Part shown: piece by piece, positions 1 to 5,016 of the stretch
Layout of the letters: each line of letters starts with the position of its first letter
Numbering within the stretch: position 1 is the first letter of the stretch
DNA from: Gammaproteobacteria bacterium
GTDB lineage: Bacteria > Pseudomonadota > Gammaproteobacteria > UBA5335
Assembly: GCA_011620145.1 (NCBI GenBank)
Contig: WOZT01000036.1
Span: 1 to 5,016, forward strand
Length of the DNA: 5,016 nucleotides
Reading direction: 5' to 3'
Program-made: the position numbers and the translations under genes
Notes under the pieces: generated by a model
Told to the model about the DNA's origin: nothing
Seen by the model: only the letters and a program-made list of their open reading frames with translations
Database searches by the model: none

Positions 1-48
1 ACAGCGCCTGCAGAGCTGGAGCCAGCCCCGCTGAACACATCAGCGCCC

Positions 49-77
49 TTGCGCCCTTCCCACGCCGTCACTAAACT
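49..77 (+). promoter_or_regulatory. Possible weak sigma70-type promoter ahead of metX
   Basis: A TTGCGC at 49-54 and a TAAACT at 72-77 are separated by 17 bases, the ideal spacing for a sigma70 promoter. Only three of six and four of six bases match the consensus, so this is weak. If real, transcription would begin near 84, leaving almost no leader for a TTG start at 90 but a leader of about 40 bases for the ATG at 123. No SAM riboswitch or MetJ-box-like repeat is recognisable in the short upstream stretch that is visible. Because the window starts here, the true promoter could lie further upstream. Confidence 0.22.
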
Positions 78-122
78 CGGTCGGTCACATTGCCCTTCCC
101 TTCACTGCGCGCGCGCCAAGCC

Positions 123-1304
123 ATGCCACCCCTCGATCCCCCTGAGCCCTTGACCCAGACCAGCCCGTTTCCCAGCGATTCTGTCGGACTGGTGGCGCCT
201 CAGCGCATGGCCTTCGATATCCCGCTGGAACTGGAGGGAGGCAAGCGCCTGGATGCCTATGAGCTGGTCTATGAGACCTACGGCACCCTCAACGCCGACC
301 GCAGCAATGCCATCCTGGTGTGCCATGCCCTTTCCGGTGACCATCATGCCGCCGGCTACCATCGCCCAGAGGATCGCAAACCGGGCTGGTGGGACGTCTG
401 CATCGGCCCGGGGAAGCCCTTTGATACGCGCAAGTTTTTCGTGGTTTCCCTCAACAATCTGGGCGGCTGCAAGGGCAGCACGGGCCCCACCAGCACCAAT
501 CCCGCCACCGGCAAAGCCTATGGGCCGGATTTTCCCATCATGACCGTGGGAGACTGGGTGAACAGCCAGCGGCGCCTGGGGGAACGACTGGGCATCCGGC
601 AATGGGCGGCCGTGGCCGGTGGCAGCCTGGGAGGCATGCAGGTCATGCAGTGGAGCATCCACCACAGCGAATGCGTGCGCCATGCCCTCGTCATCGCCGC
701 CACGCCCAAGCTGTCGGCCCAGAACATCGCGTTCAACGAGGTGGCGCGCCAGGCCATCCTGTCCGACCCGGACTTCCATGACGGGCGCTATGACGAATAT
801 GGCGTTGTGCCGCGGCGCGGCCTGATGCTGGCCCGCATGCTGGGGCACATCACCTATCTGTCCGAGGATGCGATGCGGGAGCGCTTCGGCCGGGAATTGC
901 GGGAAGGGCGGATCCAGTTCGGCTTCGACGTGGAATTCCAGGTCGAAAGCTATCTGCGCTATCAGGGCACCTCGTTCGTGGATCGCTTTGACGCCAACAC
1001 CTATCTGCTGATGACCAAGGCACTGGATTACTTCGATCCGGCGCAGGAATTTGGCGGGAATCTGCCGCAGGCCTTCGCAACCAGTCAATCTCAATTCCTG
1101 GTCGTCTCCTTCACCAGCGACTGGCGGTTTTCCTCGGCACGCTCGCGGGAAATCGTCAACGCGCTGATGGAGGTCCGCAAGCCGGTCTGCTATGCGGACA
1201 TCCGCTCCACCCAGGGCCATGATGATTTCCTGATGCCCAATCCGCACTATCTCCACGTGCTGCAGGCCTATATGCAACGGGTTGCCGTGGAGATTGGCGC
1301 ATGA
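123..1304 (+). CDS. metX: Homoserine O-acyltransferase MetX (acetyl- or succinyl-transferase)
   Basis: MetX transfers an acyl group from acetyl-CoA or succinyl-CoA to the hydroxyl of L-homoserine in the cytoplasm, the first step committed to methionine. The protein is a complete alpha/beta hydrolase-fold member of the family. Numbering from the ATG at 123 (393 residues), the nucleophile is Ser168 in AGGSLGGMQ, the acid is Asp333 in FTSDWRF and the base is His366 in QGHDDF. The [13 protein letters not shown] stretch (68-80), [13 protein letters not shown] (110-122) and [15 protein letters not shown] (233-247) are family signatures. The frame also opens with a TTG at 90, adding 11 residues. I prefer the ATG because the family's conserved part begins only at DSVGLV, 18 residues in, though neither start has a clear ribosome binding site. 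metW overlaps its end. Ser/Asp/His and flanking motifs make the family certain. The donor is not certain: DWRF followed by ARSREIV resembles Pseudomonas-type MetX, which has been assigned as a succinyltransferase. Confidence 0.95.
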   Translation: MPPLDPPEPLTQTSPFPSDSVGLVAPQRMAFDIPLELEGGKRLDAYELVYETYGTLNADRSNAILVCHALSGDHHAAGYHRPEDRKPGWWDVCIGPGKPFDTRKFFVVSLNNLGGCKGSTGPTSTNPATGKAYGPDFPIMTVGDWVNSQRRLGERLGIRQWAAVAGGSLGGMQVMQWSIHHSECVRHALVIAATPKLSAQNIAFNEVARQAILSDPDFHDGRYDEYGVVPRRGLMLARMLGHITYLSEDAMRERFGRELREGRIQFGFDVEFQVESYLRYQGTSFVDRFDANTYLLMTKALDYFDPAQEFGGNLPQAFATSQSQFLVVSFTSDWRFSSARSREIVNALMEVRKPVCYADIRSTQGHDDFLMPNPHYLHVLQAYMQRVAVEIGA

Positions 1305-1921
1305 GTGTGCTGCGTCCCGATCTGGAAATCATTTCGCACTGGATCCGGCCTGCTACGCGGGTGCTGGACTTGGGTTGTGGGGATGGCACGCTGTTGCGAC
1401 ACCTGCAGGACACCCGGCAGGTGACCGGCTATGGTTTGGAAATCGATCCGGACAACGTGGTGCGTTCCCTGCAGGCCGGCATTCAGGTCATTCAGATGGA
1501 CATCGATCAGGGGCTCACCCCGTTTGCGGATCAGTCCTTCGACTATGTCATCCTGACCCAGGCCCTGCAGGTGGTACGCTACCCGGAGCAGTTGCTGCGG
1601 GAAATGCTGCGGGTAGGGCGGGAAGGCATCGTGACCTTTCCCAACTTCGGCCATTGGCGTTGTCGGCTGCAAGTGGCCTGGAAAGGGCGCATGCCCGTTT
1701 CCGAGACCCTGCCGGAACCGTGGTACAACACCCCCAACATCCATCTGTGCACCGTACGGGATTTCGAGACCCTGTGTCGGGATCAAGGCTATCGGACGCT
1801 CAGTCGGCAAGTGGTGGATTCGCGGCATCATGGCAGTTGGTTCATGCATTTCGCGCCCAATCTGCTGGGCGAAATCGCCCTCTACAGCCTGACCGGCATG
1901 AAGGGCGCGCCGCCTCGTTGA
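1301..1921 (+). CDS. metW: Methionine biosynthesis protein MetW, partner of MetX
   Basis: MetW is a small protein with a class I methyltransferase fold that is required together with MetX for homoserine acylation in several proteobacteria and in Leptospira. It is generally viewed as a partner or activator of MetX, and no methyl-transfer substrate is established. At 206 residues it is about the usual length. The SAM-binding motif I is VLDLGCGDG (21-29), an acidic residue follows the next strand at Glu47 (GLEID), and Asp67 sits in the motif III region. The family-specific stretches FPNFGHWR (113-120) and [16 protein letters not shown] (141-156) are intact. Its ATG overlaps the metX stop in an ATGA, and a GGAG at 1289-1292 inside metX sits eight bases ahead. 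The two are therefore almost certainly one transcript with coupled translation, which suits two proteins made in fixed proportion. Confidence 0.95.
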   Translation: MSVLRPDLEIISHWIRPATRVLDLGCGDGTLLRHLQDTRQVTGYGLEIDPDNVVRSLQAGIQVIQMDIDQGLTPFADQSFDYVILTQALQVVRYPEQLLREMLRVGREGIVTFPNFGHWRCRLQVAWKGRMPVSETLPEPWYNTPNIHLCTVRDFETLCRDQGYRTLSRQVVDSRHHGSWFMHFAPNLLGEIALYSLTGMKGAPPR

Positions 1922-1928
1922 AGTAGGC

Positions 1929-1934
1929 TATACT
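1929..1934 (+). promoter_or_regulatory. Possible -10 element in the metW to DUF4426 gap
   Basis: TATACT lies eight bases after the metW stop and 47 bases before the next start codon, and matches five of six bases of the -10 consensus. There is no acceptable -35 element 16-18 bases upstream, where the sequence is a GC-rich part of metW, and no TG extension. It might give the DUF4426 gene some transcription of its own besides read-through from metXW. This is a guess from one hexamer. Confidence 0.25.
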
Positions 1935-1949
1935 TTCGAAAAACATCGG

Positions 1950-1962
1950 GGCGCTTCGCGCC
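1950..1962 (+). other. Small GC hairpin in the DUF4426 gene leader
   Basis: GGCGC at 1950-1954 can pair with GCGCC at 1958-1962 around a three-base loop. No run of T follows, so it is not a typical intrinsic terminator. It ends six bases before the ribosome binding site of the following gene. It could be chance in GC-rich DNA, a weak pause, or a structure that protects the 3' end of a processed metXW message. Confidence 0.25.
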
Positions 1963-1968
1963 AGGTCC

Positions 1969-1975
1969 AGGGAGG
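1969..1975 (+). promoter_or_regulatory. Ribosome binding site of the DUF4426 gene
   Basis: AGGGAGG ends five bases before the ATG at 1981. It is a strong Shine-Dalgarno match and fixes the start, which also gives a well-formed signal peptide. Confidence 0.75.
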
Positions 1976-1980
1976 CTGCT

Positions 1981-2439
1981 ATGCACGCCAGAAAAACGAC
2001 CACCGCCTATTGGATGGCGGGTCTTCTGTTTCTCACGCTGTCGGTTTCAGCGGCATGGGCCAACAGCTTCGAGTACGAAAACTACATCTTCCATTACAAC
2101 GCCCTGCGCACCGATGAGCTGCCCGCGGAATCAACCCAGAAGGCCGGCATCCCCCGCAGCCGCAACCGGGGCTTGATCAATCTGGCGCTGCGCGAGAAGC
2201 GGCCCGATGGAAGCACCGTTGCTGTTCCAGCCCAGATCACGGTTAGCGCAGTCAACCTGAACAACCAATACCGCGAGCTGTCTCTGCGCGAGGTGCGGGA
2301 GCAAGACGCGATCTATTACATCAGCGATTTCGCCATCAATAACGAAGAAACGCTGCGTTTTCAGGTCAATGTACTCCCCGAAGGCGCGAAAAAACCATTC
2401 AAGGTCCAGTTCGAAAAGCAATTCTTTACCGCGCCCTGA
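1981..2439 (+). CDS. DUF4426 family exported protein of unknown function
   Basis: This 152-residue protein belongs to the DUF4426 family, small exported proteins often encoded directly downstream of metX-metW in gammaproteobacteria such as Pseudomonas. No biochemical role is known to me. The first 27 residues form a signal peptide: basic residues (Arg4, Lys5), a hydrophobic core around 11-24 and an AWA motif at 25-27 that suggests signal peptidase I cleavage before Asn28. There is no lipobox cysteine, so a soluble periplasmic protein is more likely than a lipoprotein. The mature part has the family pattern: YIFHYNAL (35-42), SRNRGLINLAL (60-70), VPAQI (82-86) and REVREQDAIYYISDF (103-117), with alternating hydrophobic residues suggesting a compact beta-rich domain. 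It follows metW by 59 bases on the same strand, so read-through is likely. I assign the family from memory of the Pseudomonas homologue and give no function. Confidence 0.88.
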   Translation: MHARKTTTAYWMAGLLFLTLSVSAAWANSFEYENYIFHYNALRTDELPAESTQKAGIPRSRNRGLINLALREKRPDGSTVAVPAQITVSAVNLNNQYRELSLREVREQDAIYYISDFAINNEETLRFQVNVLPEGAKKPFKVQFEKQFFTAP

Positions 2440-2451
2440 ACGAATCAACAG

Positions 2452-2481
2452 CGCCGAGGGCACCTCTGTGCGCTCTCGGCG
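2452..2481 (+). terminator. Hairpin after the DUF4426 gene, possible terminator without a T run
   Basis: CGCCGAG at 2452-2458 pairs perfectly with CTCGGCG at 2475-2481. An inner GCAC (2460-2463) can pair with GTGC (2468-2471) around a CTCT loop, giving a long, slightly bulged stem. It begins 12 bases after the stop codon, where a terminator is expected, but the following bases (AATCGCC) lack a T run. It may act as a weak or factor-assisted terminator, or as a 3'-end stabilising structure for the metX-metW-DUF4426 message. Confidence 0.5.
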
Positions 2482-2581
2482 AATCGCCAAAACTACCTTC
2501 CGGCGCACCGTGATCATCCAGGGAACGTCTTGTCCTGGACGCCACGACCAAACTTCGGGTTGAGCATTACCCACGGCAGAA
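2482..2581. other. Non-coding stretch between convergent genes
   Basis: This is the middle of the 201-base gap between the DUF4426 gene and hspQ. Open frames crossing it have no recognisable product and run through neighbouring genes in the wrong frame. The only structure I see is a six-base inverted repeat, TCCAGG at 2517-2522 against CCTGGA at 2534-2539 with an 11-base loop. No promoter, RNA gene or operator is recognisable. Confidence 0.5.
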
Positions 2582-2618
2582 GGCCTCGCCGACACCATGG
2601 CCTGATGTGGGCGAGGCC
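2582..2618 (-). terminator. Strong hairpin downstream of hspQ, probable terminator
   Basis: GGCCTCGC at 2582-2589 is an exact inverted complement of GCGAGGCC at 2611-2618. The next pair, C2590 with G2610, extends the stem, and a CAC/GTG step above it (2593-2595 with 2607-2609) can continue it after a two-base bulge. On the minus strand it lies 22 bases beyond the hspQ stop and is followed by TTCT, a very short T run. It is best placed to end hspQ transcription, though an inverted repeat can work from either side and could also stop read-through from the plus block. Confidence 0.55.
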
Positions 2619-2624
2619 GCGGTG

Positions 2625-2639
2625 GAGGCTTACGGCCTC
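2625..2639 (-). other. Short hairpin immediately after the hspQ stop codon
   Basis: GAGGC (2625-2629) can pair with GCCTC (2635-2639) around a five-base loop, one base beyond the end of hspQ on the minus strand. GGCCTC at 2634-2639 is also complementary to GAGGCC at 2613-2618, which is one arm of the larger neighbouring hairpin, so the two folds compete. It may be part of the terminator region; no T run follows it. Confidence 0.35.
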
Positions 2640-2640
2640 T

Positions 2641-2961
2641 TCAGTTGGAGCGCCAACGGGGCTGATAGCGGCCGCTGGCATAACCCTTGAAAAAAGTCCG
2701 CAACGACAAATGATCCACAGGTGCTTCCAGGGCGTCCCTTAACAGGTCGGTCTCGGGGACGTAAGTCTGATGTTGGTTGCCGTCCACCAGCAGACGATAC
2801 CAAGGTTGTTCCCGGTCTGGCGCGGGCAGGGCATCCTGGGGATACCAATCTTCCCGACCGAGGAACCAGGGATCCACATCCAATACCACAGCCCGATAAT
2901 GCAATTCCCGGTGCTCGACCACATGACCGGGGGCGAATTTTGCTTGACATACGATAGCCAT
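2641..2961 (-). CDS. hspQ: HspQ / YccV family heat-shock and hemimethylated-DNA-binding domain protein
   Basis: The 106-residue protein matches the HspQ (YccV) family. In enterobacteria HspQ is a small cytoplasmic heat-shock protein. It was first described as binding hemimethylated DNA and affecting DnaA levels, and later as a specificity factor for the Lon protease. Visible family features are the opening KFAPGHVVEHRELHYRAVV (8-26), DVDPWFLGREDWY (28-40), the PWYRLLVDG core (53-61) and TYVPETDL (66-73). These form the small beta-barrel fold of the family. The tail from about 85 onward is basic and aromatic (FFKGYASGRYQPRWRS) and unlike what I remember of the E. coli protein. The length is normal. 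A strong ribosome binding site fixes the start. It is transcribed alone, 135 bases after moaB on the same strand with a hairpin between. I see no convincing heat-shock (sigma32) promoter upstream. Confidence 0.9.
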   Translation of the reverse strand: MAIVCQAKFAPGHVVEHRELHYRAVVLDVDPWFLGREDWYPQDALPAPDREQPWYRLLVDGNQHQTYVPETDLLRDALEAPVDHLSLRTFFKGYASGRYQPRWRSN

Positions 2962-2967
2962 CGCGGA

Positions 2968-2974
2968 CTCCTTT
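2968..2974 (-). promoter_or_regulatory. Ribosome binding site of hspQ
   Basis: On the minus strand AAAGGAG lies six bases ahead of the ATG at 2961, a near-perfect Shine-Dalgarno sequence. It rules out the longer overlapping open frames in this area and suggests efficient translation. Confidence 0.8.
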
Positions 2975-3068
2975 GGTGTTGTTCTTGGTGGATAGAGGAC
3001 AGCGGGGATGCTTGATTCCCTGCTGCCTCTCTTGCGACTCCAGCGGAAGCACTTTGTTCAATCTAGCG

Positions 3069-3094
3069 GCCGCTCAAACCACGTCTTGAGCGGC
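3069..3094 (-). terminator. Strong hairpin after moaB, probable end of the moaB transcript
   Basis: GCCGCTCAA at 3069-3077 and TTGAGCGGC at 3086-3094 form a perfect nine-base stem with an eight-base loop. It starts two bases after the moaB stop codon on the minus strand. There is no T run after it, so it is not a textbook intrinsic terminator, but its position between moaB and hspQ strongly suggests it ends or trims the upstream message. Its left arm overlaps a GCGGCCGC palindrome at 3066-3073. Confidence 0.55.
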
Positions 3095-3096
3095 GT

Positions 3097-3618
3097 TCAG
3101 GCTTCGTTGAGGCGGGGCAGCAGGGCAACCAGGTTGCAGGGCTTGTGGCGGGCATCGAGCTGGAACTGGATGATGCGTTCCCAGCCGGTCTGGCAGGCAT
3201 TACGGGAGCCCGGCAGACAGAAGATCAGCGTGGCATTGGCGACGCCGGCAAAGGCGCGGGACTCCAGGGTGGATACCCCGATTTCCTCATAGGAAAGTTG
3301 CCGGAACAACTCCCCGAACCCGTCAATGCGCCGATCCAGCAAGGGAGTGATGGCCTCCGGGGTCCGATCCCGTCCGGTCAGCCCGGTACCGCCGGTGGAT
3401 AGGATCACCTCCACGGCCGGATCCGCGATCCAGGCACTGACCTGAGCTCGGATACGATAGAGATCATCCCGCAACAGCGCCCGATCCTGAAGATGGTGGC
3501 CTGCCGCCCGCAAGCGCTCCACCAACAGATCCCCCGAAGTGTCGGTCCCCAGGGTACGGGTGTCCGACAAGGTCAGGACAGCGCAGCGCAGCGCGCGGAA
3601 TTCGGCTTGGGCCGGCAT
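3097..3618 (-). CDS. moaB: MoaB/MogA-family molybdenum cofactor biosynthesis protein
   Basis: The 173-residue product closely follows E. coli MoaB throughout. The MoaB/MogA fold binds molybdopterin. MogA adenylylates molybdopterin before molybdenum insertion, MoaB can serve that role in organisms without MogA, and the E. coli MoaB itself has no proven essential function. The molybdopterin-binding loop is [11 protein letters not shown] (74-84) with Asp84 in the conserved place. IRAQVSAWI (56-64), [14 protein letters not shown] (101-114), the [15 protein letters not shown] run (124-138) and [10 protein letters not shown] (153-162) are also family signatures. The frame extends upstream to 3750, but the start at 3618 gives the family's normal length, has its own ribosome binding site and lies two bases after the hydrolase stop. 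No other cofactor genes are in view. The family is certain; MoaB versus MogA is judged from overall similarity. Confidence 0.93.
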   Translation of the reverse strand: MPAQAEFRALRCAVLTLSDTRTLGTDTSGDLLVERLRAAGHHLQDRALLRDDLYRIRAQVSAWIADPAVEVILSTGGTGLTGRDRTPEAITPLLDRRIDGFGELFRQLSYEEIGVSTLESRAFAGVANATLIFCLPGSRNACQTGWERIIQFQLDARHKPCNLVALLPRLNEA

Positions 3619-3620
3619 GT

Positions 3621-4277
3621 TTAGATCTCCCCTTCGCCCTGGTAGAAACGACGCGCCAGATCGCGCAAAACGGCCAACTGGCCATGGAAAAAATGACTCA
3701 CGCCCGGCAGGGTAACCAGTCGCGGCGGGGGAACCATCTGTTCCGCCCAAGCCACCACCTGGCCCGCATCCACCACTTCATCCGCCATGCCCTGGACGAC
3801 CCACCACGGGCAGCGCGGCGCGTGATCCGGAAAATCAGCCCATCGATCCACCGGCGGCGCGACCGTCAACAAGCGCGAAACGGGCACTTCCAAGGCCAGT
3901 CGCAGCGCCACCCAGGCGCCGAAGGAGAATCCCGCCAGCGCCGGCGGATCGCCGGGCCACTGTCGTGCCGCCCACGCCAGTACGGCGCGGGCATCCTCAC
4001 GCTCCCCCTCGCCGTGGTCGAATACGCCCGCGCTGGCACCGACTCCGCGGAAATTAAAGCGCACCGCGCTCCAGCCCAAATCGGTGGCTGCGCGCGCCAG
4101 GGTGGTCACCACCTTGTTGTCCATCGTGCCGCCGATCTGCGGGTGAGGATGGCAGATGACCACGACCCGCTCCCCTTCCGGCGCGGGCCGAGCGGGCCGA
4201 TCCACCTGGATCTCCAACCTTCCGGCGGGACCCGAGATGGCCCGCGTATCCACCGAATCAATGGGATGATCGGTCAT
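3621..4277 (-). CDS. Alpha/beta hydrolase of the COG2945 type, substrate unknown
   Basis: This 218-residue cytoplasmic protein is a small alpha/beta-fold serine hydrolase like the group often annotated as COG2945, whose physiological substrates are not established. The family stretch HPHPQIGGTMDNKVV (43-57) is followed by RFNFRGVGAS (73-82) and the glycine-rich GEGERED run (89-95). The nucleophile elbow GFSFGAW (116-122) carries Ser118. Asp166 in QGMADEVVD is the likely acid and His195 in GVSHFFHG the base, so the triad is complete. There is no signal peptide or membrane segment. The frame is open upstream to 4364, but that start would overlap the thioesterase gene by 77 bases, while the ATG at 4277 lies ten bases after its stop with a GAGG at 4286-4289. 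With the thioesterase before it and moaB two bases after it, it is very likely mid-operon. Esterase activity is inferred from the fold only. Confidence 0.9.
   Translation of the reverse strand: MTDHPIDSVDTRAISGPAGRLEIQVDRPARPAPEGERVVVICHPHPQIGGTMDNKVVTTLARAATDLGWSAVRFNFRGVGASAGVFDHGEGEREDARAVLAWAARQWPGDPPALAGFSFGAWVALRLALEVPVSRLLTVAPPVDRWADFPDHAPRCPWWVVQGMADEVVDAGQVVAWAEQMVPPPRLVTLPGVSHFFHGQLAVLRDLARRFYQGEGEI
3627..3633 (-). promoter_or_regulatory. Ribosome binding site that sets the moaB start
   Basis: AGGGGAG on the minus strand sits eight bases ahead of the ATG at 3618, inside the last codons of the upstream hydrolase gene. It supports the short moaB protein over the 217-residue open frame and implies that ribosomes finishing the hydrolase can restart on moaB. 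Confidence 0.7.
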
Positions 4278-4285
4278 GACGCCTG

Positions 4286-4289
4286 CCTC
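4286..4289 (-). promoter_or_regulatory. Ribosome binding site of the alpha/beta hydrolase gene
   Basis: GAGG on the minus strand lies eight bases before the ATG at 4277 and overlaps the TGA stop of the thioesterase gene (4288-4290). This arrangement favours translational coupling and supports the shorter hydrolase start. Confidence 0.55.
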
Positions 4290-5016
4290 AGGTCGCCAGG
4301 GTGATCGTGCCAAAGGCATACAGCCGCCCTGAATCGCGACCGTAAATTCGGCCCTGGTTGGCAATCAGCGGACCCGACTTGCCCAGGCTGCGCCCCACCA
4401 CGACCAGCGGCTCGTCCCGGGGCGGGGCGATAAAGGAAAGCTTGAGGGCGGCGGTGGACATGCGGGTAATGCGGGCGCTGAGACCGAAACCGGCAAACAC
4501 CCCCACATTGTCGCAGGCCAGCAATTGGGGGCCGGCGGCCACAGCGCCGGTCGCATCCAGGAAGTGCGCGGTATGGGCGACTTCGATCACGCACCGGCCC
4601 GCTCCCATCTGGCGCAGCGCCAATCCGGGCAGGCGTTTTTGCATATTGGCCTCAAGCAGCGCCCCCATGCGACCCGTGTCGGCCTGCCCATCCCAGTCCT
4701 CGGACAGGGTTTTTGGCCCCGGCAATGGCTCCACAGTCTCAGCTGTCGCCTGCAGGGCAAACACCCACTGCCCCTGAGCCACCAGGTTTCCCTGGGCATC
4801 GCGCACCTCGGCGGTTGCAAAGGCCAGGGTGCGACCCAGGCGCAGCAACCGGGCCGAGGCGATGACATCGGTTTCGCGCGCCGGGCGCAGGTAGACGATC
4901 TGGCCATCCAAGGGCCGCAGCGCATCCAGTGCGTGCTCCGGCGCCAAGGCGGCCGCTATTTCAAGCCGGGCCGCATCGTGCAGCAGGGACGCCAGGATAC
5001 CGCCATGGACCACCCC
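4288..5016 (-). CDS. Double-hotdog acyl-CoA thioesterase-like protein, 5' end outside the window
   Basis: The reading frame stays open to the window edge, so the start of the gene is missing. About 242 codons are visible. The visible part begins almost at once with VVHGGILASLLHDAARLE, the HGG signature of PaaI-type hotdog thioesterases, which normally sits some tens of residues after the start. A GTG at 5011-5013 could be read as a start but would cut into this motif, so I treat the gene as partial. Numbering from that codon, a first hotdog domain ends near 90 (strands QIVYLRPA and TLAFATAEVRDAQGNLVAQG). After an acidic linker a second domain runs from about 115 to 241, with AGPQLLACDNVGVFAGF (160-176) in the equivalent place of the active-site helix. 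Such tandem-hotdog proteins typically cleave acyl-CoA thioesters in the cytoplasm. The substrate here cannot be told from sequence. It heads the visible part of a likely operon with the hydrolase and moaB. Confidence 0.82.
   Translation of the reverse strand, partial: GVVHGGILASLLHDAARLEIAAALAPEHALDALRPLDGQIVYLRPARETDVIASARLLRLGRTLAFATAEVRDAQGNLVAQGQWVFALQATAETVEPLPGPKTLSEDWDGQADTGRMGALLEANMQKRLPGLALRQMGAGRCVIEVAHTAHFLDATGAVAAGPQLLACDNVGVFAGFGLSARITRMSTAALKLSFIAPPRDEPLVVVGRSLGKSGPLIANQGRIYGRDSGRLYAFGTITLAT

Noticed and set aside
2..34. Possible last codons of an upstream gene ending in TGA at 32-34 (QRLQSWSQPR)
   Set aside because: Only ten codons are visible, two other frames on the same strand are also open here, and nothing in the peptide can be recognised. 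A yggT-like gene is the known upstream neighbour in Pseudomonas, but this cannot be tested from the window.
1..122. SAM-sensing riboswitch ahead of metX
   Set aside because: Only a short GC-rich leader is visible, with no recognisable SAM riboswitch core or terminator-antiterminator pair.
102..1277. Long minus-strand open frame of 391 codons across metX
   Set aside because: It mirrors a clearly real metX in GC-rich DNA, and its translation, rich in His, Gly and Ala, shows no known family or domain pattern.
1282..1926. Plus-strand open frame of 214 codons overlapping metW in another frame
   Set aside because: MetW in the neighbouring frame has all its family motifs. This frame gives a Gly, Ala and His-rich product with no recognisable features.
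2131..2598. Minus-strand open frame of 155 codons over the DUF4426 gene and the following gap
   Set aside because: Most of it lies opposite the DUF4426 coding sequence, no known family is visible and there is no supporting ribosome binding site.
2962..3068. Heat-shock (sigma32) promoter for hspQ
   Set aside because: On the minus strand a TTGAAC at 3056-3061 resembles a -35 element and a CCCC lies closer to the gene, but they are far too widely spaced and no CCCCAT-like element follows TTGAAC at the right distance. No good sigma70 -10 follows either.
3619..3750. N-terminal extension of moaB starting at 3750
   Set aside because: It would lie inside the hydrolase gene and add 44 residues absent from the family, whereas the ATG at 3618 has a good ribosome binding site.
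4278..4364. N-terminal extension of the alpha/beta hydrolase starting at 4364
   Set aside because: It would overlap the thioesterase gene, and the extra 29 residues do not resemble the family. The ATG at 4277 fits the gene spacing better.

Overview
The window is GC-rich (roughly 60% or more by eye), densely coded and free of mobile elements, CRISPR arrays, RNA genes or any obvious sign of transfer. The gene families point to a gammaproteobacterium. A metX-metW pair followed by a DUF4426 gene is the arrangement known from Pseudomonas and relatives, and HspQ is mainly a gammaproteobacterial protein. MetX and MetW resemble the Pseudomonas proteins as I remember them, but not closely enough to name a genus. 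A sulfur-oxidising or similar environmental lineage would fit and is only a guess.

Layout: positions 1-2439 are read on the plus strand and 2641-5016 on the minus strand, so the two blocks converge on a 201-base gap rich in hairpins. The plus block is metX (homoserine O-acyltransferase), metW (MetX partner, start and stop overlapping in an ATGA) and, after 59 bases, an exported DUF4426 protein. The minus block, in its own reading order, starts with a 5'-truncated double-hotdog thioesterase gene. Next come an alpha/beta hydrolase (10 bases later) and a MoaB/MogA-family molybdenum cofactor protein (2 bases later), followed by a strong hairpin. Then comes hspQ, a separate unit with its own ribosome binding site.

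Function: metX and metW act together at the first committed step of methionine synthesis, where homoserine is acylated before sulfur is added. The DUF4426 protein is a conserved neighbour with no known role. The thioesterase-hydrolase-moaB string is packed tightly enough to be one transcript, but its members do not form an evident pathway. HspQ is a small stress protein linked to protein degradation. Two long open frames on the minus strand start too early. Internal starts with good ribosome binding sites (3618 for moaB, 4277 for the hydrolase) fit the families better, and the metX start is probably the ATG at 123 rather than the TTG at 90.

I found no undescribed system here. The points most worth a second look are the acyl-donor specificity of MetX, the unknown DUF4426 protein, the hairpin cluster between the convergent genes and the odd moaB neighbourhood.
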